NCBI GenBank assembly: GCA_021234155.1
Contig: JAJEKV010000008.1
Span: 23,629,931-23,693,930 of the forward strand
Origin: Isoetes taiwanensis
Lineage: Eukaryota > Streptophyta > Lycopodiopsida > Isoetales > Isoetaceae
Direction: 5' to 3'
DNA length: 64,000 bases
Every line of letters starts with the position of its first letter. Within the stretch, counting starts at the first letter, position 1. A model generated the notes under the pieces. It had not been told where the DNA came from. It saw nothing but the letters and a program-made list of their open reading frames with translations, and did not search any database. Below, one piece after another: positions 1 to 13,359 of the stretch. A program made the translations under genes and the position numbers.

Positions 1-768
1 TTTATAAATCGAAGAATGGTCGAAATACAGCATAACCTCAAGCTGCAAATCATTATTGATAGACTGATGGCAATGGCAAATCTAGAGCAATAGAATTCTG
101 CAAGTAAGATGTAATCATCAAGCAAAGCCTCTGCAATTTATAAGACAACATGGAAAAGGAAGTGGTTGGAATCACAAATCCAACCAAAAAAGATTGCTAA
201 ACTTTTGGCTAAAAAGCCAGAGCCCAAAACTTTAGGCGATATCTAATGTGAACTACATTTTAACAGTGCCATGCTAGAACGAAAAAAAAATTGGCACCAG
301 TCCAGGTAGGAATCATCCGCAAACAAAGATCCGCCGAAGTTCGCGTTCGGCCGCAGCAGTTGCTTGGGGAGGAGCAATGTTCACTTGATCTCGATCCAAC
401 TTCCCCAACCGGGAAAACGGGCAAAAGCGAGCGATATTTGTCTTTTTTATTTTTCGCTTATTTTTCAACTGGTCTCGTGGCTTGATGCCCGCCATAAATG
501 CCATAAATGCACCATGTCATATGCTCATACTTAGATGCCCACCATAAATGCCATTAATGTAACGTGTCATGCGATGATAATTTTAAGGAAGAAATTCGAT
601 GAGAACAAAATTGATACGCAAAGAAGGTATAAGCGGCAAGGTTTGTTGAGAACGCATGAACCGGTAAAGCGCCTAAAAGGGGTTATTTTTGGATCGCATT
701 GCTCTCCGATTCAATTTTATCTTTGAATAGGCAATTTGAATTTATCTCTATAGCTTATTTTTTCTCAT

Positions 769-780
769 TGGTATCAGAGC
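769..780 (+). promoter_or_regulatory. LTR-retrotransposon primer-binding site, copy 1
   Basis: The 12 bases TGGTATCAGAGC match the standard primer-binding site complementary to the 3' end of initiator methionine tRNA, used by most plant Copia elements. A CA dinucleotide at 766-767 fits the 3' end of a 5' LTR, with one spacer base before the site. The 5' LTR therefore lies in 1-767, and its start may be outside the window. A gag-like reading frame opens 27 bases downstream. Confidence 0.85.
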
Positions 781-807
781 TATAGATCCAAGTGAAGGCA
801 GTTAACC

Positions 808-1035
808 ATGTCAAACAGGTTTGGTGCTAACTTGCTCAATGATGTAGAAGTGTTTAAAGGTGAAAGTGGATTTCAAATATGGAAACAAAGTATCCAGGAA
901 GTTCTGGAGTTTGAAAACTTGTGGTATTTGGTTGATCCAAGTACAGCCAGACGTCTTAGTACTAATGTTAGTGCACGATCAATAAATACAGGAGGAGCTA
1001 GTTCAAGCTCAAGTAGAGAAGGCTCCACAGTTGGT
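808..1035 (+). pseudogene. Copia-type gag N-terminus, copy 1
   Basis: The frame opens with MSNRF and continues with VFKGESGFQIWKQSIQEVL and ENLWYLVD. This is the pattern of the N-terminal region of plant Copia Gag (a small polar start, F-x-G-x-x-F-x-x-W-K, then a tryptophan-rich helix). It sits just after the primer-binding site, as expected. After about 75 residues Gag similarity stops and the reading passes into triosephosphate isomerase sequence. There is no protease, integrase or reverse transcriptase downstream, so this is a non-autonomous remnant whose internal region was replaced by cellular sequence. Confidence 0.7.
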
Positions 1036-1507
<472 letters not shown>

Positions 1508-1569
1508 ATTCAGAAGCTCTCATAGATTAAACTAAATGTTGTGTGCTCCAAATTTCAATTCAGAAGCTC

Positions 1570-1743
<174 letters not shown>

Positions 1744-1799
1744 TAAATTCAATAAAACCTTGCTTAATATAATGTTGTGTTGGCAAGAAATGACAATTA

Positions 1800-1800
<1 letters not shown>

Positions 1801-1891
<91 letters not shown>

Positions 1892-1910
1892 TAATAATAA
1901 TAATAATATA
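1801..1910 (-). repeat. (TAA)n / (ATT)n microsatellite, LINE tail, copy 1
   Basis: About 110 bases of almost pure ATA/TAA repeat adjoin the 3' end of the minus-strand LINE at 1,911-3,480. Read on the minus strand it is an (ATT)n tail, as some LINE families carry instead of poly(A). The poly-isoleucine and poly-tyrosine frames here are artefacts of the repeat. Confidence 0.7.
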
Positions 1911-3480
1911 TTAATCACGCCATTTAAGACCCTCAGGTCCATATGGCGAAGATAGTACAAGAAATATATAGTCCACAAGGCGCTTAAACTAGGGCACCTG
2001 TAGCTTCAAGTATTTCCATATTAACAAACAACTCCATTATGTCAGCTCGTTCCTTCCAAACATCCTTGAGATATGAACTAAGGAGATTTGGAGGCGTATT
2101 AAAAAGCTCTGACAATGTGAATCCTGAAATGCTATACTTACCTCTTATATGTTCATAGGCAGGACACTCCAAAAAAGTATGTACCTCTGACTCAATTTTA
2201 GGGTCAAGATATCTCGGGCAATACCTTGTATGTCGAGGAGTTCCATACCATCTTGAATCCTGAAATGCTATACTTACCTCTTATATGTTCATAGGCAGGA
2301 CACTCCAAAAAAGTATGTACCTCTGACTCAATTTTAGGGTCAAGACATCTCGGGCAATACCTTGTATGTCGAGGAGTTCCATACCATCTTCCCTGTCTCA
2401 ATGTGCGGATGATGAGAGCAAGTTCGTAGTCGAGAAAATCAAGATTCTATTTTTTCCTGCTAATATTAGATAGCTCCATATGCAGCCATACTATTAATAT
2501 CATCTTTATAAAAAAAAAAAAAAATCACAAAGAATATCATTTGATCCCACAATTTGCCCAAGACTTTTGGAAGTATTTGCATGCATTACCTCTTTTAGTT
2601 TGGTTGACTCGCCAATCATCTACACCCCACTTTTCGCCCATTGAATCACTTGAGAGAACCATCCTCGTATTTTGGATTGTCAGATAGCCCGAAAGGAGAC
2701 GATCCGAAGGGAGCAATTTCACCCGATTTACATATGTAATAGTACGGCATAAAGCTTCAGTTTCAAGGGGAATCAATCCGGTTTCGCAAGCATAATGCGA
2801 AGATGGAGTTTGCATTTTAGTTCCAAGCTCTTCCATGAGAAATCGTTTACGCACCTTTTTCAATCTTGTCCGGCTTTTTTTGATCAAGTCCAGGGCCCAA
2901 AGTTGAAACGAACATATAAAACGACCGCCTTAACTTGAGTGTCATAAAGTAATCTCGAGTTTCCAATGCCACAAGTTATTCACACGACAAGTATGGAACA
3001 TACCATAAAGGGTTCTAAGCCCACCCCGGCGCATTTTTCACCGCCGGCTTCCATGAATAATTACTTGCCACCTCTATTCCAAGGTATTTATAACTATGCA
3101 ATTTTTAACTCACATTCCCCAATGGTGAATCGAAAAGTTTTTTTTTTTGTGCCAACTATCATGACTTTAGATTTTGCAACATTGATAGCCGCCCACCTTT
3201 TTATCGCAAAATCCACAAGAGTATCCAAATGATGTTGGAGACCAAAGCAGCGAGCTTCTAGAAATCAAAACTATATCATTCGCAAAAAGTAAAACCTGTA
3301 TGAGATATCTACCAACATTGACTCCAACTCCTCCCATACGTGCAAGCCACCCCTCAAGTTCATCAATATAAAGTCCAAAGAGAGGGGAGAACAAGGGCAC
3401 CTTGTTTCACTCCAATGGGTGTTCTCGGACCGCTCGGTGCTTTTAAATGGATCTTCATTTGTCCGCACTCGAGGCTTGTG
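1911..3480 (-). mobile_element. 5'-truncated LINE, family A, copy 1
   Basis: Minus-strand fragments read in LINE order. 3,167-3,468 is reverse transcriptase with LFGLYIDELEGWL and the active-site block LLFANDIVLIS, where the usual FADD is FAND, so one catalytic aspartate is lost. 2,537-2,887 is the thumb/connection region (ETGLIPLETEAL). 2,119-2,400 is the C-terminal cysteine-histidine motif YCPRC...HTFLECPAY with spacing C-x2-C-x9-H-x4-C. The motif part is present twice, 2,119-2,254 repeated at 2,255-2,390. Frames are broken and the 5' half is missing. The same family appears at 55,736-56,730. Confidence 0.85.
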
Positions 3481-3532
3481 TCAGAGGCTTTAAGTCTCCA
3501 ATTGTCTTGTTTAATTGCTTTATCTCATCTTT

Positions 3533-3799
3533 AATAATATCCACATTAATTCCAAATTAGCCCACTCTTAATCAAAAACATTGTAAGATAACATCACACA
3601 TTCTTTCACAGATATTGAATCGTTCTAGTCCTTGCCTTGGTTCACGATCATGACAACAGTGTACAGACAATAATATCCACATTAATTCCAAATTAGCCCA
3701 CTCTTAATCAAAAACATTGTAAGATAACATCACACATTCTTTCACAGATATTGAATCGTTCTAGTCCTTGCCTTGGTTCACGATCATGACAACAGTGTA
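3533..3799. repeat. 136-bp-offset direct duplication
   Basis: A block of about 130 bases at 3,533-3,662 recurs at 3,669-3,799. Copy 2 of the segment has only the second block (21,053-21,181), preceded by different sequence. It belongs to the window-wide set of duplications with a 136-base offset described in the findings. Confidence 0.9.
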
Positions 3800-3964
3800 G
3801 TGAAGGCATTACCACAAATGGAAGCATGTAAGGGCAAGGCATATGAAAAAGATAACATGTGTCAAAACGAAGGTCAATCTCTAATGGAAACAAAGGCATT
3901 GTAAGATAAACATCATAATCAATTCAACATCAGAAATATTTAGGTTAGTTGCCTAACGGTGACA

Positions 3965-4493
3965 GGGTGTGCCTAAATGGAAGTATATTTACATGCTCCA
4001 ATGGAAGTATATATATGCTCCAATTTCAGCTGAATGAGAGACGACTGATGGGAAATGATCGATCCACAATAACATTCTTCATATGTAGATATCACAAAAA
4101 GGGTGTGCCTAAATGGAAGTATATTTACATGCTCCAATGGAAGTATATATATGCTCCAATTTCAGCTGAATGAGAGACGACTGATGGGAAATGCTTTATC
4201 CACAAATGATAGAATGTGAGGTCCTATATAGAAACTAAGAAGCAGCATAGATAGACAAACTTTTTTATGTTGCTTGCTTAGAAGGTGCCAGGAACATTCT
4301 ATAATAACAACTTGTTTAACCCTCTAATCAAGGTTCATATATGGCATAGAACTTTAGTCCTATATAGAAACTAAGAAGCAGCATAGATAGACAAACTTTT
4401 TTATGTTGCTTGCTTAGAAGGTGCCAGGAACATTCTATAATAACAACTTGTTTAACCCTCTAATCAAGGTTCATATATGGCATAGAACTTTAG
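3965..4493. repeat. Two further 136-bp-offset duplications
   Basis: 3,965-4,057 recurs at 4,101-4,193, and 4,222-4,357 recurs at 4,358-4,493. In copy 2 the place of 4,101-4,193 is taken by unrelated sequence of the same length (about 21,618-21,710), so the first event replaces bases. The second adds 136 bases. No gene is recognised in 3,480-4,870. Confidence 0.9.
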
Positions 4494-4878
4494 GTCTTAT
4501 AGCAACTTGTAAATGGCTAATGACCTCATGCATTCCCTGATCTTGGTCACTGAAATTTGAAAAATATCCATGTTTGAGAAAAACATTTTTTTTTTACAAA
4601 GCAAGCCTTTGTTCTTTTTACTATTGGATATGCAGGGTGCTGCAGTCACTGTAACAGCGCAGTCACTGGGGGTACAGAACACAAGTTTTACAGAATCAAC
4701 CTTGGCCCTGATACAACCTCTGTAATAGTTAACCAAAGTCAGAGACATGAGCTCTTTTACTTAATCAGAAGCACAGAAAACTGGAATCATGCCCACACAG
4801 ATGTGTGTATAGTGATGTTCTGTTTTATGATGATCATCACACCTTTATGAAATAAATCTCAACTTACATTCAACCAAA

Positions 4879-6904
4879 CTATTTTCTATCAATGCCTTCA
4901 TCAAATAATCATTGAGTTCGTCATCACATTTGTATCTATTTGCTTGTCAAACTTTTTCTCCGGCGCCTTCATACGCTTCATAGTTATCCATCTTAAAATT
5001 CGTCATAAACATATCAGGAATCAGAGTGTACTTAATGCAGAAAACTGCAGCTTTACAATACCTGTTGAAGTTGTTCAAGTGTGAATGGATTCCCATGCAA
5101 AGATAAAGTTTGTAACACCTTAAGGTCTGTTAAAAGTGATGCAGGAAGCTGCTTGAAGAACAACAATTTTATTATAACCAAAGCATCGTCATTCTTAAGA
5201 TATAAAGTAGCATCCATACCTGCACAATTTTGTTTTTCAGATAATTCAAGTGTTTTCAGTTTGCTTAAGTTGCTCAGGTCTTGAGGAAGCTCCTCTATCA
5301 AATTGCCTATAAAGAAAGTAGTTATATATGTACTCAGATAATTGCCTCCATTATGCTGAAAAATCGATTATGAATGGAACTGAGGTTCCCAAAAGATCAA
5401 AAGAACGAGCTATGATTTTTTGCATGGCAGACATTTCTTATCTGCTTCTAGCTTGGCAATACTTTTATTTTAGAAACAATGATTTGTCACTCTACAATTT
5501 GCAAACATGCTCCACAACAAAAGAAAAAATAAAAGCATGAAGCTTACCATTTGCAACGAGTTCTTCAAGGGACCCACAGCTTCCCAAAGATGCAGGAAGA
5601 TGTTTTATTTGATTATCACTGATATTAAGAAGCGCCAGCTGGTTTTAAAAAAGAAGAAGAAAAAGTTAATCATCATGTTAAATAACCTGTTTCGTGAATA
5701 GAAAACTCAGGAACGATGCATTACAGGTGCTTAAAATACAGACTAACTTACACTGTACAAGCTCCCAATAGTAGATGGTAAAGCAGAAAGAGAGTTTTTG
5801 CAACAGACAAACTGCTCAAGCCGGACAAGCAATCCCACTGCATCAAGCTGTAGCAATAAGAACATTGTTTGAATGTGATTTGACATTTAAACCAAACGTG
5901 CTTCCATTTTTTCTTTAAAAGAAAGATACAAAAACTGCATTTGCACATAGCAAATGTTTCCATGCCCTGCATAATCTGTTTATAAATTGGAAATAGTAGC
6001 TTTAAGCAAGAATATGAAGACATTCATATATATAAGTAAATAATGAATAAGGCTTATTTCGCTAACCTATACAGATGATATAGAAGATAATTTAAATTAG
6101 ACTTACAAGCACAACTTGGTTTCAAATGAAAAATGTACTGATTCAAACAGAATACAAAATCTGTTTTTGCCTAGAAAGTGACCTTCATCAGGGATCTCTG
6201 ATAGTCTGTTCCCATCGAAAGTGTAAGGACTTTTAAGGGATGAAGCCTGCCCAAGGTGGAAGGAAGCAGCGTCAAACAATTCTCTGCAAGTATCTACAAC
6301 CATGTTCATGAAGGAAAATAGAGACTAATAAAAAGGGAGTTATTCCCTTTGCTTTCACCATGTTACTGCACTGCATTAAATTGGTTTTGGTCTTACCAGT
6401 CTTTGAAGATTGACTAAAACTTCTATCTGCAGTGGAAGTTCGGCTATAAACAAGTAGAAAACAGTATTAGCTCCGGAGAAATGTAATATGAATGTAAACC
6501 TCAAAAAATGATTGAAATAATTTATTTTTAATCTATCTGATACTTGATACTGGATGCTATAGATGCCAATATTGGCTTCACTGTTGAACATACCAAGCTT
6601 TATTACGAGAAGCATCCAATGTTCTGACATTTCCCCGCTCTCTATGACATGAGGTGGAAGTGCCTGTTACAAATTTCATAAATTCTTCAAGTCAGTTAAT
6701 TGAGACAAGCTCAAGCCTAGATAATTTTGGACCTATCATGCAGATCATTTAAAGAAATTAATGATAACAAATTAGTCTTGAGCTTTTCTATTTGGATGGT
6801 ACAGACTACAACCTTTAAGCCGCATTCCGCAAACCAACTATCCCTGTTCTTTTTTCCATTTTGCTGCCCGCGCCCCAGTCCCTGGTTTTTACACAGCACC
6901 ACAT
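4879..6904 (-). pseudogene. Plant intracellular LRR gene (LRRC57-like), copy 1, frame-broken
   Basis: Nine exons on the minus strand, all with GT-AG borders: 6,813-6,904, 6,594-6,663, 6,397-6,443, 6,183-6,293, 5,752-5,837, 5,548-5,638, 5,220-5,306, 5,062-5,151 and 4,879-4,991. They give an N-terminal start, about eight leucine-rich repeats and a basic C-terminus with RKKFDKQIDTNV. Exon by exon this follows the short plant intracellular LRR proteins related to LRRC57 and At2g30105. Small indels break exons 1 (extra TG after the ATG), 2, 4 (+2), 7 (+1 in an A run) and 9, whereas copy 2 is correct in exons 1, 7 and 9. This is either a decayed paralogue or a functional allele carrying sequence errors. 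No signal peptide is seen. The exact cellular role of this family is poorly known. Confidence 0.8.
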
Positions 6905-9900
6905 AGCTCCAACTCTTTTGATGCGAGCTTAAGTTTTAGAAAACTCAAGGGTTTGCATAATCGGTGACCAATTAAAGCTCTGCAGCTCAAGGATCTTAAT
7001 TCCGATTCTTATATTATCGGTTGCGTATTGAAAATAAAATGCGACGCTGATAGGAAATGAACTGGGTGAGAATAATCAATGCAACACGGTATAGCCATGA
7101 CAGATCCATGCCAATGTTCAACACGAATCTGTTTAAGGCTGTGGCAAGAGGAGAAAAAGTATAGCACTTAAATGCAATTGGAACCTTTATTATTATTTTT
7201 TTTTGCACACTTGCTAAGTTGTGACAAAGTCCTTTGTATCTCTTTAATAATACTTTTGTTCGTCTCATTGACTTTAAACTTCTTATGCCTTCCCAAAATT
7301 TTTTGGTAGCCTGTTTGTTTAGGAGAACCCCATTAATCTTACTCAATACCCCATGTGCCCTTTTGATCATGCCTTGCATTATAGCCTGTTGAGTAATGGT
7401 AGTGGACCACCCCTCTTTTTGATGCTGTGAAGTGACCTTTCATCTTGCAATATGCTTACCGCAACAACTGATTTTCCTATGGCGGAAGGTATGCTTAAGA
7501 GAAGTTGGATGAACATTTTAAGCTCCTTTTATTCAGCATTTATTAACTTCGTCAACTTAACCTTCTTTAATTTTTAGATTTTCATTAGTTGTTAGGGACC
7601 ATTTTATGCCTTGTAAAGAGGCGAGTGTCATGACAACAGCTACTTTACAAAATAACCACTTTGGTTGAAATTGCATTCTTGTGTAGCTAGTTAACATGCC
7701 ACAATTGATAAATAAAAAGTGACGTTACAATAACACTTTACCAATCTTTTTTCTTTTCTTTTTTTTTTTTTTCGGGGAGGAGTTAGGTCGGCTCATTTGT
7801 AAGGAAAGTAGGGAGGCATTTGAAGTCTTCCTCGTCATCTCTTTCAAGCATCTTTTGGCACTGTTAAGAGCATTGTGACAAGTTTTCATTTGTTGCTTTC
7901 AGAGTGGAAAAGCTACAACATATCGAACTCTCCTCCAAGAGTGGTGGGCATAAGTCTCGGCTTTAACATGGGCTGACATTGCATCAATAATGGTTGTTAA
8001 TCAACTATAAAAAAGGGAGTTGATGGTTAGAATCCACCTCCTTATCCTTGCTATTTGTCTCACTTATTGGTCGGATAGCGTCTGAGGACATCTTACAACA
8101 CGGATTCTCCACTCGATTCTTCCGTCCACAAGTATATGAGGCCGGATGGCCACTATGAGAAACCGTCACAAATAAAATCAAGTCAAATATTATACATTTG
8201 GAGCAACTGCCTCCCCAAAGCATGTGATAGGAAATGATCTTTGTCAGCTGATAAATGTTGTTGCATAAGGCTCGTCAATTTCAAACTATAGAGTCCTATG
8301 TCAGCTAAAAACCTGTCAATTGGGCCATAGCAGTACAAGCATTAAAATCTCAAATCAACATGACATGTATGCATGCTGCATGTATTGCTAGTATGATATT
8401 ATCATATAAAATCGACATATGGGTCCTAATCTATCCACGTATGGATATGTATAGTAAGAGTTTGAGTCCATATGTAGAAGTAGCTAACTGCAAGTTACTT
8501 CCACGTTGATTTTGCGCATGTATCAAAATCTAATGATTGTGTGTGTTTTATTAAGTTCTAATGCATCAAAACCTAAATAGAAAGGAAGTTCTCCTATTGG
8601 ACCACATTATAAGAATGATCTTTTATAGCATCACTACGTGCGGGGATGTTTTTCATGATCTATGCTATATTCTTTTTGTCTAATTTTCTATATATCAATC
8701 ATCAACTAGAAAACATGGTCTCATTCAAATTCTCACGCAAGAAACTTTACTATTCTTATGCTCGTGTCAACATATGTCCAAGGCACATTTATAGAGCTCT
8801 ATGAACAATAATAAATATCACACTACATTATCCTTTTTTTTTTTTTTTTTTTGCAGGGATAAAAGAATTTTCCATTTATAGGTAAACTATTGCCGCGACC
8901 TTATAGCTTGAGATAGACACCCTCCCTAACAAGTACATTATACTTTTGATTATGGCCCCTTTTCTTTAATGCCCTCAAAGTTTCACCAACATTAAACATG
9001 AGCGCCAAAAATATTGAGAGGAAATATGAACCTGGATTTACTCTACAATAAATTTAATGCAGAGGCCAAGTTCGTTGTGAACATTTTTTCTCTAATCGAC
9101 TCCCTTGTGTTTAGATAAGAATCGTACAATGCAAAAGAGACACTATGTCACAAGCTCTACCAATTCAAATGTTTCTAATATTTCTTTAAGATTAAATGAA
9201 AGGTTTATCACAAATATTTCTTTTACCAACTCACTTACATGGAATTTGTGTAAAATTGGAATAGAGTAAGAAAAGGACTTAGCGTCTATCTATCAAGTAC
9301 TTCTAAGATTCTCAAAGTTCTTTAACATGAGTTATATGAGAATTTGTTTTTCAATGACCTTCAGTGGTACGTAAAAATTTATCTTATCTTATCTCTTGAG
9401 CTTTTCATCTATAAGTTAACGTTAAATATAGCATCTTTTAATGATTTTATATAAGCATATAGGATAATAAAAAATTTTTAAAGCTGTTTAAATAGATCTA
9501 AGTTTAAAAGAGTAGTTTTAGAGGAACCAAAATGTAGAAATGACTAAAAAAATGCCCTAAAAGCAAGCTTGAACTTAGATAGGACAACAATAACTCTTTT
9601 ATTCTTGATCCAGATAGAATAGAATAAAATAGATTTTTAAAAAATTCCACGATGACCAAGAGGCCATAGGACATACAATGGTCAATACAACCATTACTAC
9701 TAGGATTTAAAGACCCACAACCTCGAAAGGTTTTCAAGGGAAAAACTTTTCTTGATAATGATGATATAGACAAAAGAAGAAGATATAAGTAGGCCATGAT
9801 GACTCTTGAGGGGCTCAATATTTGAAGATGCTCATAAGAACCTCCCAGTATGTATAAGGCAGCCCTCCACAAAGCGTGTAAATGAGAGTGAGACCTTTCA

Positions 9901-10260
9901 ATGATAGCATAAAAAATAAAAGCGGAGTTGGAATCTGAAATTACAATGTTTTGAATTTGTGTCTAAAAAAACCAATTCAAAGAGCATAACGTGTAATTTG
10001 AACTCCAAAATTGGTGAATTTAATTTTATTGGAAAGACTGTATCCCTGCTCTACAACATTCCCAAAAGACAATTTTGAATTTGATAGGGCCACAAAAACT
10101 ACAATTAACAAATTTAAGCATAGAGATAATCAAGATATTGATGTTCAACTTGCTAGAGTACAACTTAAATCATTAGAACATTTTAACACTCAAATAATAT
10201 CAAACAACTGCTTATTTATTTGCTACAATAAAATCCATGATCACGAGCTTCCTTGTTGCA
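6905..10260. other. Unassigned AT-rich DNA, copy 1
   Basis: I recognise no gene here. A minus-strand frame at 7,014-7,379 has a counterpart in copy 2 (24,537-24,785) sharing IMQGMIKRAHGVLSKINGVL, so it may be an old coding remnant. Poly-T runs lie near 7,745-7,774 and 8,826-8,852. Near 9,721-9,770 is a hairpin-like segment (AAAGGTTTTCAAGGGAAAAA) resembling the LINE 3' modules listed below. Confidence 0.5.
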
Positions 10261-10708
10261 TAGTTTAGCAATGCCTCCCTGAAATATCTGAGCCAAGTGA
10301 ATTTTCTTTATTTCGCATCCTGTCCCACCATGCTGGCCGATGCATGCAACCTTCCACTGGTTATGATTGGTCTCCACAAAGGCGTATACCTATTATTTTC
10401 AAGATTTGCCTGCTTCTAATTCCACGCTTGAGCCCGCGTGGGGCTTCTTCCTTCCATGATATTCGGGAGGTCAAGATTGAGTCAAATTCTTTGGCCTACT
10501 CTTAAATCCATCATATTTTACATTCAAATTGTGGAAAGCAAAAGGCAAGGAAGAAACCAAGCGTGAAACAAGAATGTATCAAAATTAGGGTTATTTTGGT
10601 AAAATTTTCCTTTTTTTTGTTCTTGAATTCTCTGAGTCCACTTCATTCACTTTACATCTCGGTTCTTACTATTGAATCCATTTCCCGTTTCATAATTATG
10701 GTTGGTTT

Positions 10709-13355
10709 TGATCGCTTCCATTGTTTATGGAAAGCTAAACAAGCGGTCTTGACATCTTATTTGAAGATCAAGATCCAATTATCATATATCTCAAACAAAT
10801 ACATTGAAGGCGGTTTTAACCACCAGCGGGGTCCACACACGGTTATGGCAATCACAACTAGCTCAATAAATAGTATCGCTGCTACTCCGTGAATACGAGC
10901 AAACAATATCTGGCTACTCGGCGTGACCATTGGGCAAAACAATGTCGGCTTATTGGCCTCGGTCTGAATCTAGCTACTCAAGTAGCCACACATCCACAAA
11001 AGCAATTGCGAGATGCGTGAAATTAAACTATGGCGGTAATTTGTGACCCCACAATCACCTTTTGGCCATTACTCCCTCATACGGATGAACTGGGATATGT
11101 GTCATCCCAATTCGAAAACTAGACTCAGGAGCGGTTCCAGCGAGGTAAAGATGGTTGTGTCCGGGCATGATATGTCAAACTGAGTTTAGGTTCTATTTAT
11201 AGATCTCTCTGCGACTTTAGCCTTTTTGGCATCGCGGTTGCCTTTTCTCTATCTCCTTTAATTAGATTATATGACTTATCGTATGGATATTATCTATGGC
11301 CTTTTGCGATCATTGATTCCCCTTGATATCTCTCCAACCAATGGTTCTCGACCCCCATCTAGATATCACAACCTTGTCATAGTTCCACAACTTTGCCATA
11401 TTTTGCCATGCCCCCATAACCACGGCGTGGACCACTCCCTCATGCTATGATCACGGACTATGACTCGTATCGGTCCATCCCTTCTCAAAAAGAGATCGTC
11501 GCGATTGTCCAGAATGCGTTCGGTTTGGTCCATCCCTTCTCAAGGCGATTGTCCCATGCTCAGCGTACACAGGGAGTTCCTAGACCTGCGAACTCAGAAT
11601 GGTTATATAAGTTATTGTACTTCCACGATTACCTTATACCCATTGGAATCTCAGCGTTTCCATTCTTTCAATTCACTGCAAAACTCTAGAAGCATTTATG
11701 GATATCCAAGCGTGCTTCAGCGATCTGATATATCCTTGTCTGCGTCCTTGATTGCTTTAGGATCTTTCGTACCTCCGTATTCACTGCCCGATTGTATCTC
11801 CGCGATCACGGTATCTCCCGCGATACCAATCCACCATGGGTACACAAGAAACAAAATTCTTATTCTCTATTCGCATAAAGAAAATCAACTTCGAACTTTA
11901 CCCATAAATTCGTCCCAGGAAACAATTTGAGATTACGCATCCAATTTTTAGCATCCATATCCTTGCCGGCTTGTCATGGTAAAGTTCCTTCCCAACAACA
12001 ACACTAAGCAAACACTGCAAAATCTGATCAAGTGTTAAGATGACTTCAAAGTCAACTATTTATACCGACCAACCGACCTCTCCGGATCACTCTGATCATT
12101 CCTCGCTAATCAAAAGCGGGGATGCTTTTACTTATTCCATAATCTCCCAAAGGATCGTAGAAGTTTCCCCAATAATCGAAATCGTTCTCAACAAATTCGG
12201 TCCCATATGCTTCGAGCATTTTCCCAGCCAGCAGAGCTTTTATGCGCTCTTGATGCCCGGCTTCACTTCCGGCCCGTGGTCGTCAAATCCTCTTTATCCT
12301 CTTTACTTGGGCGCGCTCAAGGGATTAGCCAGATTCACTCATATACTTGACCCCAACACACTTTTGGCCAGTTCAACCCAAATGTACTTGCATCACAAAC
12401 TTGCAAGATTCTTGGTGTGTCGCGACCTTAGAGTATAATACCACCACTAGTTCCATCTTCTTTGATTCAAATCAAAAGTAGGAATTCAAATCCAGTGATG
12501 TTTCCATAGCCCATAGATTCCCAAAAGAATGGTAAACTTCAAAGCTCGATACCACTTGATAAGCTTCATTGTTTATGGAAAGCTAAACAAGCGAACAGCG
12601 ACATCTTATTTGAAGATCAAGATCCAATTATCATATATCTCAAACAAATACATTGAAGAGCACGTTTAACCACAACACGGTCCCACATGGTTATGACAAT
12701 GCAAGCCTTTCGATGGCTTGTTATGTCGGCTACTCAAGTGTAGACCATGAGCAAACAATATCGGCTACTCGGTGTAGACCATTGGGCAAAGACAATATCG
12801 GCTTATTGGCCCTCGGGGCTAGTCTAGCTACTCCGCGTAGCCACACATCCTAAAAAGCAATTGCGGATCACATTGAAAATTAAGCTATGGCGTAATTTGT
12901 GACCCCCTGTCATCTTTTCGGCCATTACTCCCACATGCACGGATGAACTGGGATATATGTCATCCCAATTCGAAAACTAGACTCAGAATTAGGTTTCCAG
13001 CGAGGTAAAGATCGTAATCCAGACCTCACGGTTTGCTGAGATATGTCAAGCTGAAGTTTAGGTTCTATTTATAGATCTCTGCGACTTTAGCCTTTTTAAA
13101 ATGCGGTTGCGCTTTTCTCAAAATATCTTCTTGCCTTTAATTAGATTATATGACTTATCGTATGGATATTATCTATGGCCTTTTGCTTGATCATTGATTC
13201 CCCTTGATATCTCTCCGATAATGGTTCTCCGACCCGTCCTAGATATCACAACCTTGCCCGTACTTCCCACAACTTTGCCGTATTTTGCCATGCCCCCCAT
13301 AACCGGTCGTAGGTGGACCCTCCCGTGCTATGATCTGGACTATGACTCCGTATCA
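10709..13355 (-). mobile_element. Short non-autonomous (TRIM-like) LTR retrotransposon
   Basis: Two direct repeats of about 0.8 kb, 10,709-11,472 and 12,557-13,355, begin TGAT and end GTATC(A/G). The internal region is only about 1.1 kb. Next to the right LTR, 12,544-12,554 reads GCTCGATACCA, the reverse complement of an initiator-tRNA primer site with its CTG reduced to CG. Next to the left LTR, 11,475-11,486 is CCATCCCTTCTC, a polypurine tract on the minus strand. Primer site and tract together set the orientation as minus. No gag or pol is recognised; the internal plus-strand frame at 12,040-12,438 (132 residues) has no family I know. I found no clear 5-base target duplication. Confidence 0.75.
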
Positions 13356-13359
13356 ATTT

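Noticed and set aside
12040-12438. 132-residue plus-strand ORF as a real gene
   Set aside because: Lies inside a minus-strand LTR element on the wrong strand, no family match, ordinary composition.
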